From Leptospiraceae bacterium (GTDB lineage: Bacteria; Spirochaetota; Leptospiria; Leptospirales; Leptonemataceae), in contig JAGRNA010000159.1 in assembly GCA_020441005.1 (NCBI GenBank), positions 1 to 33,405 on the forward strand: a DNA stretch of 33,405 nucleotides, given 5' to 3'. Positions 23,569 to 31,651 of the stretch are shown one piece after another. The notes below the pieces were generated by a model. It was not told the origin of the DNA. It made no database searches and saw nothing but the letters and a program-made list of their open reading frames with translations. Position numbers and translations under genes: made by a program. How positions within the stretch are numbered: the first letter of the stretch is position 1; every line of letters starts with the position of its first letter.

Positions 23569-26076
23569 TCAACTATATTCAAAATCAAGCTGACCCTCTT
23601 TTAAAGAGATGTGAACCATGCCGCTTTTTTGCAATTGGCCGAACAGGATGGCATTGGAAAGCGGCCTTTTGATTTCTGTTTCTATATAACGCCGTACAGG
23701 ACGGGCACCCATGGTTTCATCATAGCTTTCACGGGCGATAAATTCTCTAGCATCATCACTGACAGTGATCTGGATCTTCTGGCGCTTTAGTTGTTTGGCC
23801 AACTCACGAATCATTTTATCCACAATGCGGACCACATTCTGCGGACTAATGGGCTTGAACTGAATAATGGCGGTCAGACGGTTGCGAAACTCCGGACTAA
23901 AGGCATTTTCAATGGCCTTCATGGAACTATCGAGCTTGTGCTCGCCGCCAAAACCGATTGAGCGGCTTTGCATCTCGCGGGCCCCGGCGTTGGAGGTCAT
24001 AATCAGGACAACATTGTGAAAATCGGTGCGCCGACCGCTGGAGTCCGTTAGGCTGGCGTGATCCATAATTTGTAAAAGGATATTATTAATGTCCTCATGC
24101 GCTTTTTCAATCTCGTCCAGCAATAGCACACAATAGGGAGTGCGGTGAATGGCCTCGGTCAAAAGTCCGCCCTGTTCGAAGCCGACATAGCCGGGCGGCG
24201 AGCCGATCAAACGCGATACAGTGTGTTTTTCCATGTATTCCGACATATCAAAACGGATAAACTCTACACCCATGATATAAGCCAGCTGTTTGGAGATCTC
24301 GGTTTTACCGACGCCGGTGGGTCCGGCAAAAAGGAAAGATCCCGTTGGTTTATCTGCTTCGCCCAAACCGCTGCGAGCCAACTGGATCGAGGCGGCTAGT
24401 TTGGCGATCGCTTCATCCTGGCCAAATACGCGGGTCTTTAGTTCCGATTCCAGTCGGGCCAGCTTTTTCTTGTCCTGCTTGCGGACCGAGCGAGCCGGTA
24501 TGCGTGCCATGCGGGCGATCAGTTTTTCAATGTGCCGCGGTCCGATGATCGGGCAATCCGCCTCATGGTCCTGTGCGACTGCAACCGGATTGGGAGTATC
24601 ACCACCGGTCGCAAGTGACGCATTCCCGGATGGCATCCGGAGCAAAACCGGCGGGTTCAGGCCGGAATCCGGCGGATCAGCGGATATCTCAGACTCGAAA
24701 TCGCTGTCCGGAATGGGGCTGTCTGTAGCCGGAGCATCATCCGCTCGCGCAGTTCGCCGGGCGTCGGTGAGGGCATCCTGGGCTGGCGCTTCCGCATTAG
24801 CCCAGTGTTCGCGTTCATATTGCAGACGCGCCTCAGCGCCCGCCTCATCCATGACATCAATCGCTTTATCGGGTAAGAATCGATCGTGCAGGTGGCGCAC
24901 ACTCAATTCGACAATCGTCTTTAAGGCCTTTTTGGAGTAACGCACTTGATGGAATTTTTCATAAGATGCTTGCAGGCCTTGCAAGATTTGCAAACACTCT
25001 GCCGGCGCCGGCTCGGCCACTTCGATTTTCTGAAAGCGGCGCGAAAGGGCGTGATCCTTTTCAAAAACCTGCCGGTGTTCCTTGTAGGTGGTGGTTCCGA
25101 TGCAGGCAATGTCGCCATTGGCCAGGGCTGGTTTCAGGATATTCGATGCATCCAGCGAGCCGCCCGAAATGGAGCCCGCACCGATGATGGTGTGGATTTC
25201 ATCAATAAAAAGAATGTATTCGGGATGATCTTTCAATTCGGTAATGATGGCCTTTAATCGCTCTTCAAACTCGCCTCGAAATTTGGTCCCCGCAATCAAG
25301 GTCCCGGTCTCGAGCGACCAGACCTGGCGTCCTTGTAATGAAGGCGGAACCTCTTTACGTACTATACTGCGAGCAAGGCCCTCTATAATCGCCGTTTTAC
25401 CCACCCCGGCATCGCCTACCAGGATCGGGTTGTTTTTGCGGCGCCTGGCGAGAATATGGATTATGCGTTCTAGCTCGACTGCGCGACCAATTAAGGGGTC
25501 GATTTGTCCTTTTTGAGCGCGTTCATTCAGATTGGTGCAAAAAGTCGCCAAAGCGCTTTTTTTAGCTGAATCTCCATTGGTTTGCGGATTATCAGAACTT
25601 GTTGAATCGCTGTTTGGATCCGGATCCGATGCGGTACTCTGCCAGGCATTGTCTTTACTGATTCCATGCGAAATATACCGCACGATGTCCAGGCGGCTAA
25701 TATCCTGCTGTTCTAGGCAGTACAGGGCATAGCTTTCTTTTTGGCGGAACAGGGCGACGAGCAAATTGCCCGGCTGCACCCCGGCTTGTTCGGATGATTG
25801 CGCCTGGATCAAGGCAATTTCCAGTATGCGCTGGGCACCGAGGGTATATTCCGGTTCCTGGCTCTCCGGCAGGCTGTCCAGGGTGTTGTCCAAAAAATCC
25901 TTCAGCTCCTCGCCCAACTGCAGGATATCCGCTCCGCAGTTCAAAAGAATATCGCACGCTTCCCGGTCAAAGGTCAGGGCGTAGAGCAGATGTTCAGGGG
26001 TGATGTACTCATGATTGCGTCGGCGCGCTTCCTGGTAGGCCCGCTGCAGGCAGACCTGGACTTCTTTACTTAACAT
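23569..26076 (-). CDS. clpA: ATP-dependent Clp protease ATP-binding subunit ClpA
   Basis: 835 residues; ClpA of E. coli is 758. An N-domain (1-145, TPEHLLYAL and repeated helix pairs) is followed by an acidic linker, then D1: Walker A GDAGVGKT (221-228), Walker B ILFIDEIH (288-295). D2 begins around 545: Walker A GPTGVGKT (585-592), VLLLDEIEKAH (650-660), TSNAGAR. The IGF loop (707-709) that docks ClpP is present, so this is ClpA rather than ClpB. The excess length is an insertion at about 425-508, rich in Asp, Ala, Pro and Ser, between D1 and D2. The gene follows clpS by 6 nt, the usual clpS-clpA order, and clpP is not in the window. It unfolds N-degron substrates for ClpP. Confidence 0.95.
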   Translation of the reverse strand: MLSKEVQVCLQRAYQEARRRNHEYITPEHLLYALTFDREACDILLNCGADILQLGEELKDFLDNTLDSLPESQEPEYTLGAQRILEIALIQAQSSEQAGVQPGNLLVALFRQKESYALYCLEQQDISRLDIVRYISHGISKDNAWQSTASDPDPNSDSTSSDNPQTNGDSAKKSALATFCTNLNERAQKGQIDPLIGRAVELERIIHILARRRKNNPILVGDAGVGKTAIIEGLARSIVRKEVPPSLQGRQVWSLETGTLIAGTKFRGEFEERLKAIITELKDHPEYILFIDEIHTIIGAGSISGGSLDASNILKPALANGDIACIGTTTYKEHRQVFEKDHALSRRFQKIEVAEPAPAECLQILQGLQASYEKFHQVRYSKKALKTIVELSVRHLHDRFLPDKAIDVMDEAGAEARLQYEREHWANAEAPAQDALTDARRTARADDAPATDSPIPDSDFESEISADPPDSGLNPPVLLRMPSGNASLATGGDTPNPVAVAQDHEADCPIIGPRHIEKLIARMARIPARSVRKQDKKKLARLESELKTRVFGQDEAIAKLAASIQLARSGLGEADKPTGSFLFAGPTGVGKTEISKQLAYIMGVEFIRFDMSEYMEKHTVSRLIGSPPGYVGFEQGGLLTEAIHRTPYCVLLLDEIEKAHEDINNILLQIMDHASLTDSSGRRTDFHNVVLIMTSNAGAREMQSRSIGFGGEHKLDSSMKAIENAFSPEFRNRLTAIIQFKPISPQNVVRIVDKMIRELAKQLKRQKIQITVSDDAREFIARESYDETMGARPVRRYIETEIKRPLSNAILFGQLQKSGMVHISLKEGQLDFEYS

Positions 26077-26082
26077 GACAGG

Positions 26083-26412
26083 TTAGTCCTCCGGCTCGAG
26101 GGTGCATTGCAGGGGGTGTTCTTCTTCGCGAGCCAGGGCATGCACTTTTTCAATTTTTGTTTGGGCAATATCATACGAGTAGATACCGACGACGCTTTGG
26201 CCTTCATGATGGACCTGCAGCATCAGGCGGGTGGCCTCTTCCATATTGTGACGAAATACTTTTTGCAAGACATAGACCACAAACTCCATGGGTGTAAAAT
26301 CGTCGTTCAACATGATGACGGCGTACATGGCCGGCTTTTTGGGTTTTACTTTTTCAGCCAATAGCAGGCTGTCGGCGGGCCCCTGGTGGTGCTGTTGATC
26401 CTGATCTGACAT
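26083..26412 (-). CDS. clpS: ATP-dependent Clp protease adaptor ClpS
   Basis: 109 residues, typical length. The core [20 protein letters not shown], then [25 protein letters not shown] and [12 protein letters not shown] is the full ClpS signature. N36, D37 and H68 correspond to the residues that hold the alpha-amino group of N-degrons, so it can deliver N-end-rule substrates to ClpA. The flexible N-terminal tail ([12 protein letters not shown]) is needed to drive ClpA. Directly upstream of clpA with a 6-nt gap, hence co-transcribed. The leucine-rich repeat gene lies 85 nt upstream on the same strand. No strong ribosome site: a GAGG lies too far from the ATG. Confidence 0.95.
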   Translation of the reverse strand: MSDQDQQHHQGPADSLLLAEKVKPKKPAMYAVIMLNDDFTPMEFVVYVLQKVFRHNMEEATRLMLQVHHEGQSVVGIYSYDIAQTKIEKVHALAREEEHPLQCTLEPED

Positions 26413-26497
26413 TGGGCTGGATTTTGAACCTCGCTAGAGCACGGACAGCTTGCGCTATGAATTGCTGCTGCCAATTAAATAATACTGCGCACTTTGG

Positions 26498-27871
26498 TCA
26501 AATGTCCGGTCCGCCGGGTTGCTCGGTTTGAATGCGCAAGTGGGGAAAACGAGCCTGGACTAGCCGCCATTGACGAGCAGAAACCGGGCTGCCGATGGCC
26601 GAAAGAAATCTCAGTTCTGGCAGTGCTTGCAGCAGCTGCTGCATTTTTTGGTCAGACCAGGGCTGGTAATCCACAGCCAGCCGTTGTAGCTTGTTGAGCT
26701 TTAGAATGGTCGCAAACACGTCCGGCATAATAGTCAGTGATCGGATATCCAGGTCGCGCAGACCTGTCTGGCGGTGCAAGCCGCTCAACCCTGCGCGGGG
26801 TAAGCGGGTTTCTGCCAGGACCAGTTGTTGCAGCTGAAAGGCGGCACCATCCAGCAGGCTGGCATTGATTTGACTGCCGCTCATATCTAATGATTTTAGC
26901 TGCGAACAGGATTGCACCCATTGTATGGCGGGCTTGCTTAGCTCCATTTCTTGCAACGCGAGGCGCTGCAGAAAACAAGGCGCATTGGCGGCTGCTGACG
27001 GCAAGGCATCCGGGGCGAGGTGCAGCAATTCCAGGCGCTGGAGCAGCGGGCGTCGCAACAAGGCGGCTAACAGAAACGGCGACTCAGTCTCGATTTCTTC
27101 CAGCTGCAGGGATTTTAAACGTAGTTTGTGGGCGATCAGGTGCTCTATTTCGGCATTCCAGCGCAATTGCCCCAGGGCCAGGTGTTCCAGATGTGGGTAG
27201 TTTGCCAGTACTTGCAGGGGCGCAGCTGTGGGCACGCTTTCGATGAGATCGAGCTCTCGCAGCGCTGGCAGGCGGTCAGGCAGTTGCAATTCGGATCCCC
27301 GGAGTTGATCGGCCTTGAGCCGCTTCAAATACAGTGCGCCTGACAGGTTTGTGAAATCCGGGATGGGATTGGCGCTCAGGTCCAGCTGCCCGAGCTGCGG
27401 TACAAGCGCATTGAAATCCGCAGGCAGACTACGGATTTGATTGAAGGCCAAATTCAGTTCTGCCAGTTGCAGACCAGGCGGAAACTCGTCAAATACCCGT
27501 TCATCAAGCGCGCAATCCTGCAGGCTCAAATGCTTCAGGTTTGGTAGATGCCGCAGGATCCAGGCCAGGTCACCGTGTTGCAGGACAATATGGTCCAGTG
27601 TCAATGATTCCAGGCCGGGCATGTTGAGTAACAGACCCAATTCACTATTCAGCAACGGTGCCCCGCTGAGATCCAGTTGTTTTAGCTGTGCCAACTGGCC
27701 CTGGTCCAGGCCGATTTGTAAGCGATCCAGGATTGCCTGGCTTTGCTCACTATCGGGCTCGGATACCAGCAATACGGGTTCCGAGCGACAAGCGGATGGG
27801 GGCCCCAGACCGAATAGCAAAGTACACGCTATGGCAGGCAGGCAGGACCGGTGGAGTGCTGTGATACTCAT
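26498..27871 (-). CDS. Exported leucine-rich repeat protein
   Basis: 457 residues. The N-terminus has a hydrophobic signal (CLPAIACTLLFGLGPPSAC), ending either in a signal peptidase I site or in a loose lipobox at Cys28. From about 60 onward there are many leucine-rich repeats, such as LAELNLAFNQIRSLP, LGQLDLSANPI, LRELDLIES, LKSLDMSGSQI and LRDLDIRSL, spaced about 22-25 residues. LRR proteins bind other proteins; in spirochaetes exported ones are often surface or host-interaction proteins, but here no partner is evident. It precedes clpS by 85 nt on the same strand; shared transcription is possible. Repeat class is certain, function is not. Confidence 0.85.
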   Translation of the reverse strand: MSITALHRSCLPAIACTLLFGLGPPSACRSEPVLLVSEPDSEQSQAILDRLQIGLDQGQLAQLKQLDLSGAPLLNSELGLLLNMPGLESLTLDHIVLQHGDLAWILRHLPNLKHLSLQDCALDERVFDEFPPGLQLAELNLAFNQIRSLPADFNALVPQLGQLDLSANPIPDFTNLSGALYLKRLKADQLRGSELQLPDRLPALRELDLIESVPTAAPLQVLANYPHLEHLALGQLRWNAEIEHLIAHKLRLKSLQLEEIETESPFLLAALLRRPLLQRLELLHLAPDALPSAAANAPCFLQRLALQEMELSKPAIQWVQSCSQLKSLDMSGSQINASLLDGAAFQLQQLVLAETRLPRAGLSGLHRQTGLRDLDIRSLTIMPDVFATILKLNKLQRLAVDYQPWSDQKMQQLLQALPELRFLSAIGSPVSARQWRLVQARFPHLRIQTEQPGGPDI

Positions 27872-28027
27872 ATGCTTATAGGTGCTTGCGTCCGACGAAG
27901 ATGTTTTGATCCCGGGATGCAGGCTTTGCGCTCGGAATGCTTTTCCAGGCTGCAGGTGCTGTATTGCTTGTCAATTCATGCAGCTGTAGTCATTTCGTTC
28001 CAGGGACCCTGCTGGTCGTTACATGGA

Positions 28028-28729
28028 ATGAACTCTAAACCAGAACCGAATTACCCGGCAAGGGAGTGGCATTTAGTGATCGGCGTTTCGGGGGCCAGCG
28101 GGGCTTTGTATGCCCGGGCCCTTGTGCGCGCCCTGAGCCAATATGTCGTGGGAGCAAGTGATTTGATCGTTTCACCGGCTGCTTTGCGGGTTGCGCAGGC
28201 TGAACTGGGTTTCACGAGCCATGACGCTCGACAGTGGCTTCAGGAATGCCTTGCCGGTTTGGACGCCGATTCCAGCCCCCATCAGTTTACGATCTGCGAT
28301 CATTCCAATATTGGCGCACGGGCAGCCAGCGGTTCGGTGCCGCATGACGGGATGCTGATTGTGCCCTGCTCAATGAAAAGCCTGGCTGGAATTGCGCACG
28401 GCTATACCACAAATCTGATCGAGCGGGCGGCCGATGTTTGCCTAAAAGAAAGAAGGCCGCTGGTGTTGATGCCGCGCGAATCACCCTATAACGCAATTCA
28501 TCTACAAAATATGCAAACGATTACCGCAGCAGGCGGGATTGTGTTGCCGGCTAGCCCCGGCTTTTATCAATTGCCGCGCACCCTGGAGGATCTGGCCAAT
28601 AACCTGGTTAGCCGGGCACTGGCATTGGTCGGTCTGGAAGCGAAACTGCTCCGGGATCTGGCGCAACCGTATGCGGAAACGCAAAGTCCTGTAGCGGCAC
28701 CAAATGCATCGCAGTCACAGGCAGGCTAG
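28028..28729 (+). CDS. ubiX: UbiX-family flavin prenyltransferase
   Basis: 233 residues from the ATG at 28028 (MNSKPEPNYP); the frame is open a further 59 codons upstream but that segment is not like UbiX and would overlap the divergent promoter region. Signatures: VIGVSGASGALYA (18-29) binding FMN phosphate, DGMLIVPCSMKSLAGIAHGYTTNLIERAADV (107-137), RPLVLMPRESPYN (143-155) and AGGIVLPASPGFY (168-180). The enzyme makes the prenylated FMN used by UbiD decarboxylases; no ubiD is present in the window. The C-terminus has a short Ala/Gln/Ser-rich tail. It converges with the small lipoprotein gene and shares CTAG for both stops. Confidence 0.9.
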   Translation: MNSKPEPNYPAREWHLVIGVSGASGALYARALVRALSQYVVGASDLIVSPAALRVAQAELGFTSHDARQWLQECLAGLDADSSPHQFTICDHSNIGARAASGSVPHDGMLIVPCSMKSLAGIAHGYTTNLIERAADVCLKERRPLVLMPRESPYNAIHLQNMQTITAAGGIVLPASPGFYQLPRTLEDLANNLVSRALALVGLEAKLLRDLAQPYAETQSPVAAPNASQSQAG

Positions 28730-29040
28730 TCCGGCGGAGCGCTGTGGACCAGACCGGGGTTGTACAGGGGATCGCAGGGTGAGGACTGCGGGTCTTGCAG
28801 GCGCATGAGTTTTTTATAGTCGAGGCTGCCATCGTGTTTCAGAAAGTCGCGTTCGAAATAATGCGATGATGCCTGGTATACGCTACTGCCTGGATCGCAG
28901 GGATCGATGGCGCTCATTTGCTGGAAGGGTTTGAATAGATCGGAGCAGCCGGCCAGCAAAACGATTCCCATGCCCAGGTAAATGGCACGCAGGCATGGTC
29001 GCTGCCCTGGCCGGACTGTATTCTGCCTGATGCCCATCAA
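28726..29040 (-). CDS. Small lipoprotein, unknown function
   Basis: 104 residues. An N-terminal positive segment leads into IYLGMGIVLLAGC, a canonical lipobox, with Cys at about 32. The mature part (about 70 residues) has two further cysteines, in DPCDPG and SSPCDPL, that could form a disulphide. No family recognised. The start could also be a later methionine (MGIVLLAGC is too short to be a full signal, so the upstream one is preferred). It follows the thioesterase gene by 6 nt on the same strand, so it is the last gene of that small operon, and its stop overlaps the ubiX stop by 4 nt. Confidence 0.65.
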   Translation of the reverse strand: MMGIRQNTVRPGQRPCLRAIYLGMGIVLLAGCSDLFKPFQQMSAIDPCDPGSSVYQASSHYFERDFLKHDGSLDYKKLMRLQDPQSSPCDPLYNPGLVHSAPPD

Positions 29041-29046
29041 TTTGTC

Positions 29047-29637
29047 TCACTGGTCTGCAATCGCATTCCTGGCAGACTCTTTTTTTTGCTGCTCGCGCAA
29101 TCTCTGTCTGATTTCACGAGCACGCGCGCGATTCACTTCCATCAAGGAGCGATAGTGTGCGATCGCTTGTTCTGAATGCAGGCCCATCATTTTTTGGCAC
29201 AGTCGCTCCGGTAATAGATACCAGCTGGCCCGGGACCGAACGCATTCTGTGCCGTCCTTGCTGACAATCAATGCGCGCGTATAGAGACGGCGTTTGCGCA
29301 CCGCACTGAGCCACGCCCGGATGATAAAAGGCTCGTGCAGGGCGACGGCCTTGCTATAGCTCATTTGCAGTTTTTCGGTCATTACAAAATGCCCGATATG
29401 GTGACACAGCACGCCCTGGGCCTCATCCAGCAAGGCGGCGATGACTCCGCCATGTAGATAGCCTGGCGCTCCCATGCAGGTATCATCGGCGCTATACTCC
29501 ATCAGGACCTCGCCGCTGTCCACATGAAAACGGAAGTCTCCCTTGAGGCTGCGCGGATTGTCTGGCCCGCAACCAAAGCAGTAGCGATGATGCCAATCCT
29601 GGGCCACCAGACTGGGCTGGACGTTTGCCGTACTCAT
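29047..29637 (-). CDS. Hotdog-fold (PaaI-like) thioesterase
   Basis: 196 residues. CFGCGPDNPRSLKGDF (20-35) and GAPGYLHGGVIAALLDEA (57-74) are the hallmarks of PaaI/YbgC-like hotdog acyl-CoA thioesterases, with the HGG turn and D71 as probable catalytic residue. The second half follows the hotdog strands (KLQMSYSKAV, PFIIRAWLSAVRKRRLYTRALIVS). The C-terminal 45 residues are a basic Arg-rich helix outside the usual domain. The start overlaps the stop of the upstream hypothetical gene by 4 nt (ATGA), which shows translational coupling. It would hydrolyse an acyl-CoA; substrate unknown. Confidence 0.85.
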   Translation of the reverse strand: MSTANVQPSLVAQDWHHRYCFGCGPDNPRSLKGDFRFHVDSGEVLMEYSADDTCMGAPGYLHGGVIAALLDEAQGVLCHHIGHFVMTEKLQMSYSKAVALHEPFIIRAWLSAVRKRRLYTRALIVSKDGTECVRSRASWYLLPERLCQKMMGLHSEQAIAHYRSLMEVNRARAREIRQRLREQQKKESARNAIADQ

Positions 29638-30650
29638 GGACTGACCTGTCGAAATAAATGTCGAACAGCGCGAGCGACCAGCCGCGGTTGTTTAAGCGTC
29701 GTTGCCAAGCAGACCTCCAGCAGAAAGGAACGCGCATCGCTTAGCGTTTGGTCCGGCTGGAATTCCGGCTTGTCCCTGGATCCTGGCTCGGGCCAGCTGG
29801 CTGCCTGCAACCAGGCCTCGATCGTATCGGGTAGCGGGCCCTTGTCGGGCGCGGGCTCGGATGGCCAGCCTTCATCGGGTCTGGTACTCTGGTCTACTTG
29901 CGCGCCGGGGATGGCCAGTCGAATGTGATCAATGGCATCTTCAACGGCGTCGATTTGATCGCCATCGATCAGTTTCAGATTGAGCAATAACTCAATGTAC
30001 TCGCAGAGGGATTCCAGCTGTTCGTGCGCTTCCACTCTGGTCAGGTTCATGATCTCAAAAGCCATGGCTTGCTGTTCGCTTTTCGCCAAATGCTCCATCA
30101 GCAAGGCCAGGACGGTGTCATCCATTTGCAAAAGAGCAAGGGTGGTCTTGCGCCGGCCGTTCAGGTCCGGTCGTTCTGCCGGGTGTGTGGACCCGGATTC
30201 ACTGGCCAGCAGTTGATCGATTTGGCGGGCGATGTACTCGGCCTGGCGCTCTAGATCCGTTTCAAACAGGGCCACCAGCTCCGCTCGCAAGGCGCTGCTG
30301 CTCTTCGATTCCGGTTGTGGTCGATCATTGAGTCGCAAACGAATCCCCTGCAGCTGAATGGCATACCGACTGTGCTTGTGGCGGCCCATGCGCGCGTGTC
30401 GGTCCCTTGCCTGGCCGACCTGACAACCGGCCCGATCCGTGGCAATGGCTTGCAGCAGTTCCGGTAAATCAGCCGGGTCCAGTGAAAAGCGCAGCATGCG
30501 CATTCGATCAATATAGGACGGGGCACCAGGCTGTTGGGTGCGGAGCAACAAATCAATACTATCTAACAGGGCGGTTTCTCGCTCAAAATCATCGACAGCC
30601 TCCAGTAGTTCCAGTTCGCTGATCAACAAGCGTATAGAGGCTGTTTGCAT
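29634..30650 (-). CDS. Hypothetical protein, helical, translationally coupled to the thioesterase
   Basis: From the ATG at 30650 the product (338 residues) starts MQTASIRLLISELELLEAVD. It is acidic and almost all helical, with segments such as LFETDLERQAEYIARQIDQLL, QAMAFEIMNLTRVEAHEQLESLCEYIELLLN and a Pro/Asp-rich linker near the end. The frame is open as far as 30884 with other in-frame starts at 30740 and 30842, none with a ribosome site; I prefer 30650 because the upstream part looks less like protein and would leave no room for the divergent kinase promoter. No family recognised. The stop overlaps the thioesterase start by 4 nt. Confidence 0.6.
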   Translation of the reverse strand: MQTASIRLLISELELLEAVDDFERETALLDSIDLLLRTQQPGAPSYIDRMRMLRFSLDPADLPELLQAIATDRAGCQVGQARDRHARMGRHKHSRYAIQLQGIRLRLNDRPQPESKSSSALRAELVALFETDLERQAEYIARQIDQLLASESGSTHPAERPDLNGRRKTTLALLQMDDTVLALLMEHLAKSEQQAMAFEIMNLTRVEAHEQLESLCEYIELLLNLKLIDGDQIDAVEDAIDHIRLAIPGAQVDQSTRPDEGWPSEPAPDKGPLPDTIEAWLQAASWPEPGSRDKPEFQPDQTLSDARSFLLEVCLATTLKQPRLVARAVRHLFRQVSP

Positions 30651-30884
30651 GTAAGAAAAAAGCAGTTCGATTGATTCCGGGTTTATACACAGGAATAAAA
30701 TCGCGATTGGATTGGCGCGGCTTGTGTCCGGAGATATCATAATTGAATAGCGCTTCGACTGACTGCCCAGTGATAGTCCTAGTTTCGGAATCTGGCACGC
30801 TGATCTCATGGCGCTATGTTCAAAATATTGCCTGGGTTCCATTTTTAGGGCTGACAACTCGTTACAAAGCACCAGTATGTGCAA

Positions 30885-31571
30885 ATGAGGCCCGGCTTTT
30901 TCTGCGTTTTAGAAGGCATTGACGGGTCCGGTAAATCCACTCTCATACAGGCGATCCGCGATCACATACTGGAAACCGGACTCGAGGAATGCTTTGGCCC
31001 AGCCTTTACTTCCTTTGGCATTTTGAGTGAACCAACGCAAGGCCCGACGGGCCGGCGCATCCGCGAACATCTCAAGCGCCAGGATGATCTGAGTCGCCAG
31101 GATTGGCTGGATTTATTTTACACGGATCGCTATGTGAATGTAGAGCAGAATATCCAGCCCGGTCTGGCGAAAGGGGAGCTGCTGTTTCAGGATCGTTATT
31201 TTTATTCCACAGCGGCGTATCAGGGCGATCCCGGCAAAAGTCCACGCTGCAAGGATATCGTGCGGGCCAGTGAAAAGGCCGGCTTCCCCCAGCCAGATCT
31301 GATCGTATACATGGACATAGCGCCCGAAGTTGCACTGGAACGCATTCAAAAGAGCCGCCGGGCGCAAGAGAGCTTTGAAACCCTGGCGGAGTTAAGTCGC
31401 ATTCATCGCAACTATCAACAAATTCTGGATGAGCGCTTCTTGCCGCTGGATGGCGCCATTCTAAAATCAGACGCCATTTTGCGTCTAAATGCCGAGCGGG
31501 ACAGGAAAGAGCTGCTGGAAGCTGTTTTTGCGCGCATCTACAAGTTTCTGGTGATCAGGGGCAATCATTAG
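30885..31571 (+). CDS. tmk: Thymidylate kinase
   Basis: 228 residues from the ATG at 30885; a GTG two codons earlier is an alternative. The P-loop GIDGSGKST (11-19) and the signature DRYFYSTAAYQG (103-114) are diagnostic for dTMP kinase, which makes dTDP for DNA synthesis. LDLFYTDRYVN (76-85) and the lid sequence ERIQKSRRAQESFE also fit. Length is slightly above the usual 205-215. It is divergent from the hypothetical gene and stands alone; the neighbour on its right is convergent. No ribosome site of normal strength is visible. Confidence 0.92.
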   Translation: MRPGFFCVLEGIDGSGKSTLIQAIRDHILETGLEECFGPAFTSFGILSEPTQGPTGRRIREHLKRQDDLSRQDWLDLFYTDRYVNVEQNIQPGLAKGELLFQDRYFYSTAAYQGDPGKSPRCKDIVRASEKAGFPQPDLIVYMDIAPEVALERIQKSRRAQESFETLAELSRIHRNYQQILDERFLPLDGAILKSDAILRLNAERDRKELLEAVFARIYKFLVIRGNH

Positions 31572-31651
31572 ATTTCTCTGCCCCCACTGCCGCGATTTCT
31601 GCAAATGAACTGGCAATTGGCGCAGCGCGCAAACCAGGTTGGTCTGGGCGA

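Noticed and set aside
24290..24940. 216-codon plus-strand frame opposite clpA
   Set aside because: It is the antisense of the clpA linker and D2 region; Ser/Ala/Arg-rich composition is a by-product of the G+C-rich codons.
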